A stretch of 21,216 nt of DNA from an uncultured Acidimicrobiia bacterium (GTDB lineage: Bacteria; Actinomycetota; Acidimicrobiia; IMCC26256; CALEDW01): positions 1 through 21,216 of the forward strand of contig CALEDW010000249.1 in assembly GCA_937949585.1 (NCBI GenBank), written 5' to 3'. The stretch's first letter is position 1. Each line of letters starts with the position of its first letter. The position numbers were made by a program, and so were the translations under genes. Positions 1 to 7,057 of this stretch are shown here, piece by piece. The notes under the pieces were generated by a model, which had not been told where the DNA came from, did not search any database, and saw only the letters and a list, made by a program, of their open reading frames with translations.

Positions 1-114
1 TCGGGCACGCCGACGACGGCCGGGACCTACCGCGCCACGGTGCGGGTGACCGACTCGTCGACCCCGAAGCCGCAGCGAGTGAACCGCCAGGTCAGGGTGG
101 TGGTGACGCCGTAG
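1..114 (+). CDS. C-terminal end of an Ig-like (putative Ig/cadherin-like) repeat protein, partial
   Basis: The frame is open from the first base to TAG at 112-114 and encodes 37 residues. They begin SGTPTTAGTYRATVRVTDSS, which is the hallmark end of a bacterial putative-Ig (He_PIG/cadherin-like) domain: a GTP-T-AGTY turn, then a beta strand ending in V-x-V-T-D. The residues after it, ending RVVVTP, look like a last short strand, so the protein ends directly after this domain with no sorting signal or membrane anchor. Family knowledge says such domains occur in large secreted or surface proteins. The rest of the gene lies upstream of the window, so its full architecture is unknown. It converges on the ald operon, with the hairpin at 136-175 between them. 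Confidence 0.7.
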   Translation, partial: SGTPTTAGTYRATVRVTDSSTPKPQRVNRQVRVVVTP

Positions 115-135
115 GCAGCCACGGCGCTCGCCCCC

Positions 136-175
136 GACGGCGGGGGAACGGGGAGGATCCCGTTCCCCCGCCGTT
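136..175. terminator. Strong GC-rich hairpin between convergent genes
   Basis: A perfect 16-bp inverted repeat: ACGGCGGGGGAACGGG at 137-152 pairs with CCCGTTCCCCCGCCGT at 159-174 around the 6-nt loop GAGGAT, with a possible extra G-T pair (136/175). It lies 22 bp past the stop of the plus-strand partial gene and about 210 bp past the stop of ald on the minus strand. It could therefore act in both directions. There is no T-run on either side, which is common for actinobacterial terminators, so termination is inferred from stem strength and position. Confidence 0.7.
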
Positions 176-384
176 CACGTTCGACCCACGACCGTGACCT
201 GGTGGCGCGACGCTCGCAGTGCCCGAGACGGGTTGCGGGGTCGGCTCCCTCCCCCCGGCCGGCCCCGCGGCCCGCGTCCGGGCCCCGGTGCGCCGGGCCC
301 CGGTGCGCCCACGCCGGGCCGGTACGGGTCTCCCCGGTGGCGGTCGGCGGACTCCCCGCGGTCACCGCCGGCCGCGACCCCGGG
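176..384. other. GC-rich intergenic stretch downstream of ald
   Basis: No coding region here has recognisable protein features; the long open frames crossing it are GC-driven shadows. The only structure I see is a 15-bp tandem duplication (GGGCCCCGGTGCGCC at 280-294 and again at 295-309). It would be the 3' untranslated region of the ald operon if transcription ends at the hairpin at 136-175. Confidence 0.5.
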
Positions 385-1536
385 TCAGGCGGCGAGCAGC
401 TCCGACCAGGAGCCCAGCGGGCAGCCGAGCGCCTCGGCGACGGCCGGGTGGGTGACCCGACCCGCGACCGTGTTGATCCCGTGTGCCAACGCCGCGTCGG
501 CCGTCGCCGCGGTCCGCACCCCCGACAGGGCGAGGGCCAGCACGTAGGGCAGGGTGGCGTTGGTGAGCGCGTAGGTCGAGGTGAACGGCACCGCCCCCGG
601 CATGTTGCCCACTGCGTAGTGGATCACGCCGTGACGCTCGTACACCGGGTCGTGGTGGGTGGTCTCGCGGGTGGTGGCGACGCAGCCGCCCTGGTCGACG
701 GCGACGTCGACGATCACCGATCCGGGGCGCATGCTGCGCACCATCTCCTCGGTCACCACCACCGGGGCCCGTCCCCCGGCCACCAGGACCGCCCCGATCA
801 CAGCGTCGGCCTCCGCCACCGCCCGGGCCACGGCCCCCCGGTTGCTGGCCAGGGTGACGATCCGGCCCTGATGGATCTGGTCGACCCAACGCAGCCGGTC
901 GAGGTTGCGGTCCAACAGCAGCACCTCGGCCTCCATGCCCTGGGCGATCCACGCCGCGTTCCAGCCCACGTTGCCGGCGCCCAGCACCACCACCCGGGCC
1001 GGTCGCACACCCGGCACCCCGCCCAGCAGCACCCCCCGTCCCCCCAGGTCGCGCTCGAGGTACCGGGCCGCGACCTGGGTGGCCATCCGCCCGGCGACCT
1101 CGCTCATCGGGGCCAGCAGGGGCAGGGCCCCGTCGGTGGTCTGGACGGTCTCGTAGGCGATCCCGGTCACCCCGGCGTCGCACAGCGCCGAGGCGACCTC
1201 GGGGTAGGCGGCCAGGTGCAGGTAGGTGAACAGCACCAGGCCGGGACGCAGGAACGCCCGCTCCGAAGGTTGTGGCTCTTTCACCTTCAGCACCAGCTCC
1301 GCGTCGCCCCACACCTCGGGCGCACCGGGGACGATGCGGGCGCCGGCGGCGGCGTACTCGTCGTCGCCGATCGCCGAGCCGATCCCGGCCCCCGCCTCGA
1401 CGAGGACCTCCACGTCGTGGGCGACCAGCTCGTGCACGCCGTCCGGGGTGATGGCCACCCGGTGCTCGCCGTCCTTGATCTCCCTGGGCACCCCCACCCG
1501 GAGCGGGCGGGGGTGCCTTGCGGCGGCCCGGCCCAC
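385..1536 (-). CDS. ald: Alanine dehydrogenase (NAD-dependent, Ald)
   Basis: 383 residues, close to the family's usual 370. It reversibly deaminates L-alanine to pyruvate and ammonium with NAD in the cytoplasm. The N-terminal motif VGVPREIKDGEHRVAITP is typical. Numbered against the well-studied M. tuberculosis enzyme, the catalytic residues sit at a constant offset of 11: R26, K86 (in LKVKEP), H107 (TYLHLAA) and D281 (VDVAVDQGG). The Rossmann motif VLGAGNVGWNAAWIAQGM lies at about 184-201. The GTG at 1536 is preferred because GGGAGG stands 8 nt upstream, inside the end of the previous gene; a GTG 13 codons downstream (VGVPRE) is an alternative. Only 3 bp separate it from the upstream aminotransferase gene, so it is the last gene of an lrp-aminotransferase-ald unit. 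There it probably recycles alanine formed by the transaminase back to pyruvate (inference). Confidence 0.93.
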   Translation of the reverse strand: MGRAAARHPRPLRVGVPREIKDGEHRVAITPDGVHELVAHDVEVLVEAGAGIGSAIGDDEYAAAGARIVPGAPEVWGDAELVLKVKEPQPSERAFLRPGLVLFTYLHLAAYPEVASALCDAGVTGIAYETVQTTDGALPLLAPMSEVAGRMATQVAARYLERDLGGRGVLLGGVPGVRPARVVVLGAGNVGWNAAWIAQGMEAEVLLLDRNLDRLRWVDQIHQGRIVTLASNRGAVARAVAEADAVIGAVLVAGGRAPVVVTEEMVRSMRPGSVIVDVAVDQGGCVATTRETTHHDPVYERHGVIHYAVGNMPGAVPFTSTYALTNATLPYVLALALSGVRTAATADAALAHGINTVAGRVTHPAVAEALGCPLGSWSELLAA

Positions 1537-1539
1537 GCC

Positions 1540-2937
1540 TCAGTCCTCCCGCATCACCGTCCACGCCTCGGCGAGGACGGTCCGCAGGGTCTCGCCGATC
1601 CGGTCCAGCTCGGCGTCGCCGGCGACCAGCGGCGGGGACAGGACCACCACCGGGTCGCCCCGGTCGTCGGTGCGGCAGATGAGGCCCGCGTCGTAGAGGC
1701 GGGGGGACAGGAACCCGCGCAGCAGCGTCTCACACTCCTCGCGACTGAAGGTCTGCTTGGTGTCCGGGTCGGCGACGAGCTCGAGGGCGAAGAAGTAGCC
1801 CTCGCCCCGCACGTCGCCGACGATCGGCAGGTCCCTCAGCGCCTCGAGGCGCTCCCGGAACCCTTCGGTGTGCCGGGCCACGTTGCCGAGGACGTCCTCT
1901 TCGGCGAACAGTTCGAGGTTGCGCAGCCCCACCGCACAGCTCACCGGATGGCCCCCGAACGTGAAGCCGTGCAGGAAGCTGGCCGTGCCGGACAGGAACG
2001 GCTCGGCGATCCGGTCCCGGCAGATCACCGCGCCGAGGGGCGAGTACCCGGAGGTCAGGCCTTTGGCCGTGGTGATCATGTCGGGCAGGAACCCGTAGCG
2101 CTCGGCGCCGAACATCGTGCCCAGCCGCCCGTAGGCGCAGATCACCTCGTCGGAGACGAGCAGGATCCCGTAGCGGTCGCACAGGTCCCGCAGGCGCGGG
2201 AAGTAGTCGGCCGGTGGCGTGAGGCAGCCGCCGGCGTTCTGCACCGGTTCGGCGAACACCGCGGCGACGGTCTCGGGCCCCTCGAAGAGGATCCGGTGCT
2301 CGGTGGCCGTGATGAGCCAGTCGCAGAAGGCCTTCTCGTCGTCGCCGAGCGGGTGGCGGAACCGGTTGGTGTTGGGCACGTGGGCGGCGCCCGGGGTGAG
2401 CGGTTCGTAGGGGGTGCGCAGGCCGGTCACGCCGGTGAGGGCCAGGGCCCCGAGGGAGGTGCCGTGGTAGGCGACCTCCCGGGCGATCACCTTGTAGCGC
2501 TGGGGCTGGCCGACGGCCCGGAAGTACTGGCGGGCGAGCTTCCACGCCGACTCGACCGCCTCCGACCCGCCGCTGGTGAAGAACACCCGGTTCAGGTCGC
2601 CGGGGGCCAGCTGCGCGAGCTTCGTCGCCAGCTCGACCGCCGGGGGATGGGCGTACGACCAGATCGGGAAGTAGGCGAGCTCGGCGGCCTGCCGACCGGC
2701 CACCTCGGCCAGGTCACGCCGTCCGTGCCCGAGCTGCACGGTGAACAGCCCCGACAGCGCGTCGAGATACCGCTTGCCCCGGGCGTCCCATAGGTAGCAA
2801 CCCTCCCCCCGCACGATCGTGGGGACCTCCGCCTCCGCGTAGGCCCCGAGGCGGGTGAAGTGCATCCACAGGTGGCGCCGGGCGAGCTCGCTCAGCTCGG
2901 CGGCGCGTCGGTCGGACGACGGCTGCCCGTCGGTCAT
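1540..2937 (-). CDS. Class III aminotransferase, omega-amino acid/polyamine:pyruvate type
   Basis: 465 residues, a PLP-dependent fold-type I enzyme of class III. The PLP phosphate-binding TSGGSEAVESAWK lies at about 121-133, YHGTSLGALALTG at 158-169, the Asp that holds the pyridine nitrogen at D263 (LLVSDEVICAYGRLG), and the Schiff-base lysine at K292 (TTAKGLTSGYSPLGAV). Overall it resembles the putrescine:pyruvate, beta-alanine:pyruvate and taurine:pyruvate aminotransferases, which give alanine as co-product. The exact amine cannot be read from sequence. The ATG at 2937 was chosen because it overlaps the TGA of the lrp-like gene in ATGA; upstream in-frame codons lie inside that gene. The downstream ald gene could regenerate pyruvate from the alanine made here, which fits a pyruvate-dependent catabolic transaminase. 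The Pot-type importer and aldehyde dehydrogenases elsewhere in the window make putrescine or beta-alanine plausible substrates (inference). Confidence 0.88.
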   Translation of the reverse strand: MTDGQPSSDRRAAELSELARRHLWMHFTRLGAYAEAEVPTIVRGEGCYLWDARGKRYLDALSGLFTVQLGHGRRDLAEVAGRQAAELAYFPIWSYAHPPAVELATKLAQLAPGDLNRVFFTSGGSEAVESAWKLARQYFRAVGQPQRYKVIAREVAYHGTSLGALALTGVTGLRTPYEPLTPGAAHVPNTNRFRHPLGDDEKAFCDWLITATEHRILFEGPETVAAVFAEPVQNAGGCLTPPADYFPRLRDLCDRYGILLVSDEVICAYGRLGTMFGAERYGFLPDMITTAKGLTSGYSPLGAVICRDRIAEPFLSGTASFLHGFTFGGHPVSCAVGLRNLELFAEEDVLGNVARHTEGFRERLEALRDLPIVGDVRGEGYFFALELVADPDTKQTFSREECETLLRGFLSPRLYDAGLICRTDDRGDPVVVLSPPLVAGDAELDRIGETLRTVLAEAWTVMRED

Positions 2938-3434
2938 CGGGTCCCCCATTCGTAGGTCTCCTTGCAGAGTCGCAGGTAAGTGAACGTCTCGGTGCTGCGC
3001 ACCCCCGGCAGCGCCCGGATCTCCTCGTTGAGGAGCCTGAGCAGGTGCTCGTCGTCCTCGCACACCACCTCCACGAGCACGTCGAACGACCCGGCGACGA
3101 TGACGACGTAGCTCACCTCGCTCAGCGCGCCGAGCGCGTCGGCGAGGGCGCGCAGGTCACCCTCGGCCCGGACCCCGACGAGCGCCATCCTGCGGAACCC
3201 GAGCACGAGCGGGTTCGTGACCGCGACCACCTGCATCACCCCGGCCGCCCGCAGCCGCTGCACCCGTTGGCGCACGGCGGCCTCGGACAGGCCGACGAGC
3301 GCGGCGATGCGGGTGTAGGGGAGGCGTCCGTCCCGTTGGAGCGCCTCGATGATGGCCCGGTCGGTGTCGCTGAGGACCGGCCTTCCTGCGACCTGACCCC
3401 GGAAGTCGGCGTCGATGGCCTGCTCGGCGTGCAT
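2934..3434 (-). CDS. Lrp/AsnC family transcriptional regulator
   Basis: 166 residues. An N-terminal winged helix-turn-helix (about 20-75: LSDTDRAIIEALQRDGRLPY then IAALVGLSEAAVRQRVQRL) is followed by a C-terminal RAM ligand-binding domain (about 80-160), with the typical run SYVVIVAGSFDVLVEVVCED. Lrp/AsnC proteins are dimers to octamers that sense amino acids. In M. tuberculosis the relative AldR controls ald. Here the gene is cotranscribed with the aminotransferase and ald, overlapping the former by ATGA, so local control of this amino-nitrogen unit and autoregulation are likely (inference). The ATG at 3434 is taken as the start although the Shine-Dalgarno match is weak. The 31-bp gap to bioD is a local AT-richer patch (3441-3476) that could hold a promoter or an Lrp site. 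Confidence 0.9.
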   Translation of the reverse strand: MHAEQAIDADFRGQVAGRPVLSDTDRAIIEALQRDGRLPYTRIAALVGLSEAAVRQRVQRLRAAGVMQVVAVTNPLVLGFRRMALVGVRAEGDLRALADALGALSEVSYVVIVAGSFDVLVEVVCEDDEHLLRLLNEEIRALPGVRSTETFTYLRLCKETYEWGTR

Positions 3435-3465
3435 GTGCGAGATCCGTTGATCCTGGCCGATTACC

Positions 3466-4107
3466 CTACGATTCTGCCACGTCGGCGAGCACGCTGGCCA
3501 CCGATTCGACGTCGATGTGGACCTCGAGGCCGTCGCGGGCCAGCCAGTCCCGGTTGCGGGCGTGCAACCCGTCGGTGGGGGAGAACCGGTTCAGCACCAC
3601 CAGGGGCGGTGCGGGCGACACCTCGCCCAACGCCTCGCAGCTGAGGCGCACCGCGTTGATCGTGCCCAGCCCGGCGTCGGCGACGAGCAGCACCCGCTGC
3701 GGCCGCAGCGCCGCGGCGAGCGCCACGTTGTCGGCGTCGGCGGCGATCGGGGAGCGCGGCCCGCCGGCCCCCTCCACGAGGGTCAGGGCGACCTCGGGGG
3801 GTGCCGTCGCTGCGGCGAGCAGGCCGGCGAGGGTCGGGGCGGGCCGACCCAGGGCCTCGGCGGCCATCGGCGGGGCCATCGGCACCTCGAAGGTGTGCGC
3901 CGGGGGGCACACGACGTCGGGGTGCTCACCGCTGGCCGCACCGAGCACCTCGGCGTCGGTGGGGCCCTGCCCGGGGGCGAACGACTGGGTGGGCTTGCGC
4001 GCCGCGACCCGCAACCCGCGGCGGCGGAGCCGACGCAGGACCTGTGCCGCGCAGTACGTCTTGCCGACCTCGGTGCCGGTCCCGGCCACGAACACCGTCA
4101 CGGTCAC
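3466..4107 (-). CDS. bioD: Dethiobiotin synthetase
   Basis: 213 residues, within the family range. It closes the ureido ring of 7,8-diaminopelargonate with CO2 and ATP to give dethiobiotin. The P-loop GTGTEVGKT lies at 9-17, the catalytic lysine at about K38 in ARKPTQS, and the substrate/nucleotide loop VEGAGGPRSP at 111-120. D51 of PTDAEVL and the stretch PMAPPMAAEALGRP match the substrate-contact segments of the family. The start is the GTG at 4107 (MTVTVFVAGTG...), which overlaps the bioF stop as GTGA. A second GTG two codons later (4101) is possible. The long upstream in-frame extension is a shadow of bioF. Translation is probably coupled to bioF. The next gene, lrp-like, starts 31 bp downstream. 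Confidence 0.93.
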   Translation of the reverse strand: MTVTVFVAGTGTEVGKTYCAAQVLRRLRRRGLRVAARKPTQSFAPGQGPTDAEVLGAASGEHPDVVCPPAHTFEVPMAPPMAAEALGRPAPTLAGLLAAATAPPEVALTLVEGAGGPRSPIAADADNVALAAALRPQRVLLVADAGLGTINAVRLSCEALGEVSPAPPLVVLNRFSPTDGLHARNRDWLARDGLEVHIDVESVASVLADVAES

Positions 4108-5219
4108 GGGGTCAGCCCCAGCTCGGCGAGCGCGTCGAGCAGTGCCCGGACCTGCCCGGCGTCGTGGTCGGCGGAGAGGGTGACCCGCAGCCGGGACGTG
4201 CCGGGTGCCACGGTGGGCGGGCGGATGGCCGGGACGAGCATCCCCCGTTCGAGGAGCGCCTCGGCGGCCTCCAACGCCCGGGCCTCGGAGCCGCACAGCA
4301 CCGGGATGATCGGCGACGGATGGCCGGGGCGGACGGCATCGACGAGGCTGCGCAGCCGGGCCAGGCGCCGGTCGCCCTCCGGCCCGCGCAGCACCGCCAG
4401 GGCGGCCAGCGCCGCCGCGGCGTCGGCGGGGGTGGAAGCCGTGGTGAAGATGTAGGGGCGCGCGAGGTTCACGATCAGGTCGCAGAACCGGCGCGACCCG
4501 GCCACGAACCCGCCGAGGGAACCGAGCGTCTTGGACAGCGTCCCGACCCGGAGCACCTCGGCGTCGGTGGCCGGCAGGTCGGGACCGAGCACGGCGTGGG
4601 CCTCGTCGAGGACGAGCAACGCCCGGTGGCGGGCGCACAGCGCAACGAGTGCCTCCAGGTCGGCCACGTCGCCGTCCATGGAGAACACGGTGTCGGACAC
4701 CACGACCACCCGGTCCTCGCGGGCGTCGGTGAGCAGCCGGTCCAGGGCCTCGAGGTCGCGGTGTGGGTAGACCGCCACCCGGGCCCGGGCCAGGCGGGTC
4801 CCGTCGATGATGGAGGCGTGGTTGAGCTCGTCGGAGCAGATCAGCGTGCCCGGCCCACCCACGGTGGTGAGCACGCCGAGGTTGGCGGCGAAGCCGGTGG
4901 GGAACAGCACCGCTGCCTCCGTGCCCTTCCAGTCGGCCAGGGCCGCTTCCAGCTCGGCGTGCACCGGGCGGGACCCGACGATGAGGCGGGCGGCACCCGC
5001 ACCCGCACCCCAGCGGTCCAGGGCCCGGTGGGCGGCGGCGATCACCTCGGGGTGACGGGTGAGGCCCAGGTAGTCGTTGGCGGCGAAGGTCACCACGGAC
5101 CGGCCGTCGTCGAGGACGTGGACGGGTCCCATCCCGTCGAGGTCCCGGGGGGCTCGCCAGCGACCGGCCCCGCGGATGCGCTCGGTCTCGGCGGCGGCCC
5201 AGATCCCCCAGGGGGTCAC
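4104..5219 (-). CDS. bioF: 8-amino-7-oxononanoate synthase
   Basis: 371 residues, a PLP enzyme of the alpha-oxoamine synthase family that condenses pimeloyl-ACP (or -CoA) with L-alanine to give 8-amino-7-oxononanoate. The substrate-binding N-terminus includes FAANDYLGL (45-53). The cofactor-contact histidine is H134 in DELNHASIIDG, the DEAH motif lies at 205-208 (LLVLDEAHAVLG), and the Schiff-base lysine is K230 in GTLSKTLGSLGGF. The family includes KBL and ALAS, but adjacency to bioD makes BioF by far the best call. The start is taken at GTG 5219, which overlaps the TGA of the cupredoxin-like gene as GTGA; an upstream ATG at 5264 lies inside that gene. Alanine, its co-substrate, is also the product and substrate of the neighbouring transaminase/ald pair. 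Confidence 0.93.
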   Translation of the reverse strand: MTPWGIWAAAETERIRGAGRWRAPRDLDGMGPVHVLDDGRSVVTFAANDYLGLTRHPEVIAAAHRALDRWGAGAGAARLIVGSRPVHAELEAALADWKGTEAAVLFPTGFAANLGVLTTVGGPGTLICSDELNHASIIDGTRLARARVAVYPHRDLEALDRLLTDAREDRVVVVSDTVFSMDGDVADLEALVALCARHRALLVLDEAHAVLGPDLPATDAEVLRVGTLSKTLGSLGGFVAGSRRFCDLIVNLARPYIFTTASTPADAAAALAALAVLRGPEGDRRLARLRSLVDAVRPGHPSPIIPVLCGSEARALEAAEALLERGMLVPAIRPPTVAPGTSRLRVTLSADHDAGQVRALLDALAELGLTP

Positions 5220-5602
5220 GAGTCGATGACGATCCGGTAGGTCCGGGCCACGTTGAGGGTGCACGCCCCTCGCAGCTCCCCCGTCCGGCCGAAGGTCATC
5301 TCCATCCGTGAACCGGGCTCGACGCTGATCGGCCCGGCATGGTGACGGCGGTCGTCGTCGTTGCGCACCACGAGTCGGTCTCCCACCTTCACCCGCAGGA
5401 CCCGGGGGAACACCTCGATCCGTTCACCGGCGTCGAGCCGGGCCCCGGTGCCCGGAGGGATCACGAAGCTGTGGGTGACCCGGTCGCGGGTACCGGTGAG
5501 CACCACGGCCCCGAGGACGGCGACCGCGACGACGGCGAGCACCCCGGCGACGACGGCGTAGGGGACACGTCGGGACCGCCGGGGTGTCGCCACCTCGTTC
5601 AC
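5216..5602 (-). CDS. Membrane-anchored cupredoxin-like small protein
   Basis: 128 residues. A short basic N-terminus is followed by one transmembrane helix (about 14-37) and a small extracytoplasmic beta domain. The domain has the look of a cupredoxin: EVFPRVLRVKVGDRLVVRND, then RHHAGPIS (H87, H88), a Met-containing strand (M100, M102) and GACTLN (C114). A canonical type 1 copper site needs His, Cys, His and Met, with the C-terminal loop reading C-x2-H then M. Here the residue three after C114 is Asn and no Met follows, so the classical site is incomplete. The GTG start at 5602 is 1 bp after the stop of the PCuAC gene, and its TGA overlaps the bioF start. Its company (PCuAC, SCO) suggests a role in extracytoplasmic copper handling or oxidase assembly. 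That role is inference; the family assignment is moderate. Confidence 0.7.
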   Translation of the reverse strand: MNEVATPRRSRRVPYAVVAGVLAVVAVAVLGAVVLTGTRDRVTHSFVIPPGTGARLDAGERIEVFPRVLRVKVGDRLVVRNDDDRRHHAGPISVEPGSRMEMTFGRTGELRGACTLNVARTYRIVIDS

Positions 5603-5603
5603 C

Positions 5604-6269
5604 TCAGCGTCGGACCTCCGCGGTCACCTTCACCGTCCCCGCCCGCTCGAAGCGCAGCGTGACGGGGAACGTGTCGCCCACCCGCAGGGCCCGGGCCAGG
5701 TCGATGAGCATGATGTGGTAGCCGCCCGGCTTGAGGATCCGGGTGCCGTCGGCGGGGATGGTGATCCGGTCGACCGGCCGCATCTCCATGCCACCGTGGC
5801 CGTCATCGGTTCCGTTCCCGGAGCCGGCAGGCGGGTGGTCGACGGGACGCGCGGCGACGGTGCGCACCCCCAGGGACCCGTGTCCGGGGTCACCGGAGTC
5901 GTCCATCCCGTCGCCGTGTTCGTCGTCCATCCCGTCGCCGTGTCCGTCGTCCATCCCGTCGCCGTGGGTACCCTCGCTGCTCGTGTCGGTCATGACCGTC
6001 TCGTGGAGCTCGACGGTCGCGGCGATGCTCGATGGTACCGAGGCGCCGATCAGCGCGTCGGCCCGGTCCGAGGTGTTGCGGATCCGGGCATAGACGGCGC
6101 CGTTCTCGGCCTCCATGGGTGAGCTACGGGCCCAGACGTCGGTCACCCGGATCGCGCCGGCCTCGGCGCCCGAGCCGCCCGCGTTCTCGGAGTCCGAGCC
6201 GCAGCCGGCCACGCCGAGCACGGCGAGACCCACGAGGGTGACGGTCAGGGTTCGCAGCCGCAGGGGCAT
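5604..6269 (-). CDS. PCuAC-type periplasmic copper chaperone lipoprotein with expanded His/Met/Asp loop
   Basis: 221 residues. A lipoprotein signal peptide ends in a lipobox at C23 (LGVAGC), so the protein is probably anchored outside the membrane. The domain is PCuAC (DUF461), which carries Cu(I) to the CuA site of cytochrome c oxidase. The family motif is H-x10-M-x21-H-x-M. Here H89 (VELHET), M163 (GGMEMRPVD), H185 and M187 (GGYHIML) are present. M163 to H185 is exactly x21, but H89 to M163 is x73 instead of about x10. The extra segment holds three HGDGMDD repeats (102-124) and further His, Met and Asp. The ATG at 6269 has AGGAGG 6 nt upstream (6276-6281). The neighbours are SCO upstream and the cupredoxin-like protein 1 bp downstream. 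Confidence 0.9.
   Translation of the reverse strand: MPLRLRTLTVTLVGLAVLGVAGCGSDSENAGGSGAEAGAIRVTDVWARSSPMEAENGAVYARIRNTSDRADALIGASVPSSIAATVELHETVMTDTSSEGTHGDGMDDGHGDGMDDEHGDGMDDSGDPGHGSLGVRTVAARPVDHPPAGSGNGTDDGHGGMEMRPVDRITIPADGTRILKPGGYHIMLIDLARALRVGDTFPVTLRFERAGTVKVTAEVRR
5898..5966. repeat. 24-bp in-frame tandem repeat (about 2.9 units) in the PCuAC gene
   Basis: On the plus strand the unit CATCCCGTCGCCGTG plus 9 nt recurs every 24 bp from 5904. Copies start at 5904, 5928 and 5952, nearly identical apart from single changes. On the coding (minus) strand it gives three copies of HGDGMDD separated by one residue. Period divisible by three and near-identity of copies suggest slippage-type expansion under coding constraint. 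Confidence 0.85.
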
Positions 6270-6275
6270 GTCGTT

Positions 6276-6281
6276 CCTCCT
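6276..6281 (-). promoter_or_regulatory. Ribosome binding site of the PCuAC gene
   Basis: On the minus strand AGGAGG stands 6 nt before the ATG at 6269. It decides that start over an upstream in-frame one (6365) lying inside the SCO gene. Confidence 0.75.
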
Positions 6282-6312
6282 GGTTCGCTGGTTCGGGACG
6301 GACGGTGGGTGT

Positions 6313-6996
6313 TCACCGGGGGTGCCTTCGGCGGAGCACGAGGCGCAGGTCGGCGGCCATGTCACCGGGCCGGGTGCCGAAGGGCCACTCGACGACCACG
6401 GTTCCCGTGTCGTCGACGACGTAGGTGGTGGCCGTGTGCTCGAACCCGTAGGCGTCCGGGTCGCCGCCCGGGTAGGTAATCCGCCGTGCCGTCACCCCGA
6501 AGGCATCCTTGGCGGTCTCGAGCAGTGCCGGGTCGTCGGTGCGCAGCGCATGGCCTCCGTCGGTGAAGTGCCGGAGGTAGGCGTTCATCACCCGGGCGTC
6601 GTCGCGCTCGGGGTCCACCGTCACGAACGCGACGCCCACCCGGCGGCGTTCCGCCGGTTCGAGGCGTTCCAGCGCCCGACCCAGGTCGGAGAGGGTGGTC
6701 GGGCACACGTCGGGGCAGTGCGTGAACCCGAAGTAGACCACGAGGAGACCGCCGGTCCTCGCCCGCAGGGCCATCGGTCGTCCCGACCCCTCGACCGACA
6801 CGTCGGGGAGGCGCACGTCCCCGACCCGCAGGGGCGGGTGGCGCACCGCGCCCCGCAGCGTCCCAGAACCGGTCCCCGAACCGCCGCCGCAAGCCGCCAG
6901 GGCCACGGCGATGCCGATGCCGAGGCCCCCGAGCACCCGCCGGGTGCTGCCCGCCGGGCGCGCGCGATCGACCGAGCGGCGCGTCATGATGCCCAT
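6313..6996 (-). CDS. SCO1/SenC (PrrC) family copper-delivery lipoprotein
   Basis: 227 residues. A signal peptide with twin basic stretches and a hydrophobic run ends in a lipobox at C36 (ALAAC). A thioredoxin-like fold follows, with the SCO metal/thiol motif CPDVC (C94, C98, within YFGFTHCPDVCPTTL) and the conserved third copper ligand H187 (FEHTATTYVVDDTG). FVTVDPERD (124-132) is also typical. SCO proteins reduce and metallate the CuA centre of cytochrome c oxidase subunit II together with PCuAC, whose gene starts 43 bp downstream. The ATG at 6996 has GAGG 6 nt upstream; an ATG three codons later (6987) is an alternative. It follows bioA by 61 bp. Confidence 0.93.
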   Translation of the reverse strand: MGIMTRRSVDRARPAGSTRRVLGGLGIGIAVALAACGGGSGTGSGTLRGAVRHPPLRVGDVRLPDVSVEGSGRPMALRARTGGLLVVYFGFTHCPDVCPTTLSDLGRALERLEPAERRRVGVAFVTVDPERDDARVMNAYLRHFTDGGHALRTDDPALLETAKDAFGVTARRITYPGGDPDAYGFEHTATTYVVDDTGTVVVEWPFGTRPGDMAADLRLVLRRRHPR

Positions 6997-7057
6997 GAGT
7001 CGCCTCGGGTCCCGCCGCGGTTCCCGGTCGTGGCGGCCGGCGACCCCCCGGCCGTGC

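Noticed and set aside
280..309. 15-bp tandem duplication as a mobile-element footprint
   Set aside because: Short, very GC-rich, no flanking terminal repeats or transposase; probably simple slippage.
202..2793. 863-residue open frame on the plus strand
   Set aside because: It lies antisense to ald and the aminotransferase, is rich in Arg/Gly/Pro/His with no domain-like pattern, and is explained by GC-rich third positions of the real minus-strand genes.
5898..5966. Possible CRISPR-like repeat
   Set aside because: The units are contiguous, in frame and without spacers; it is a coding tandem repeat.
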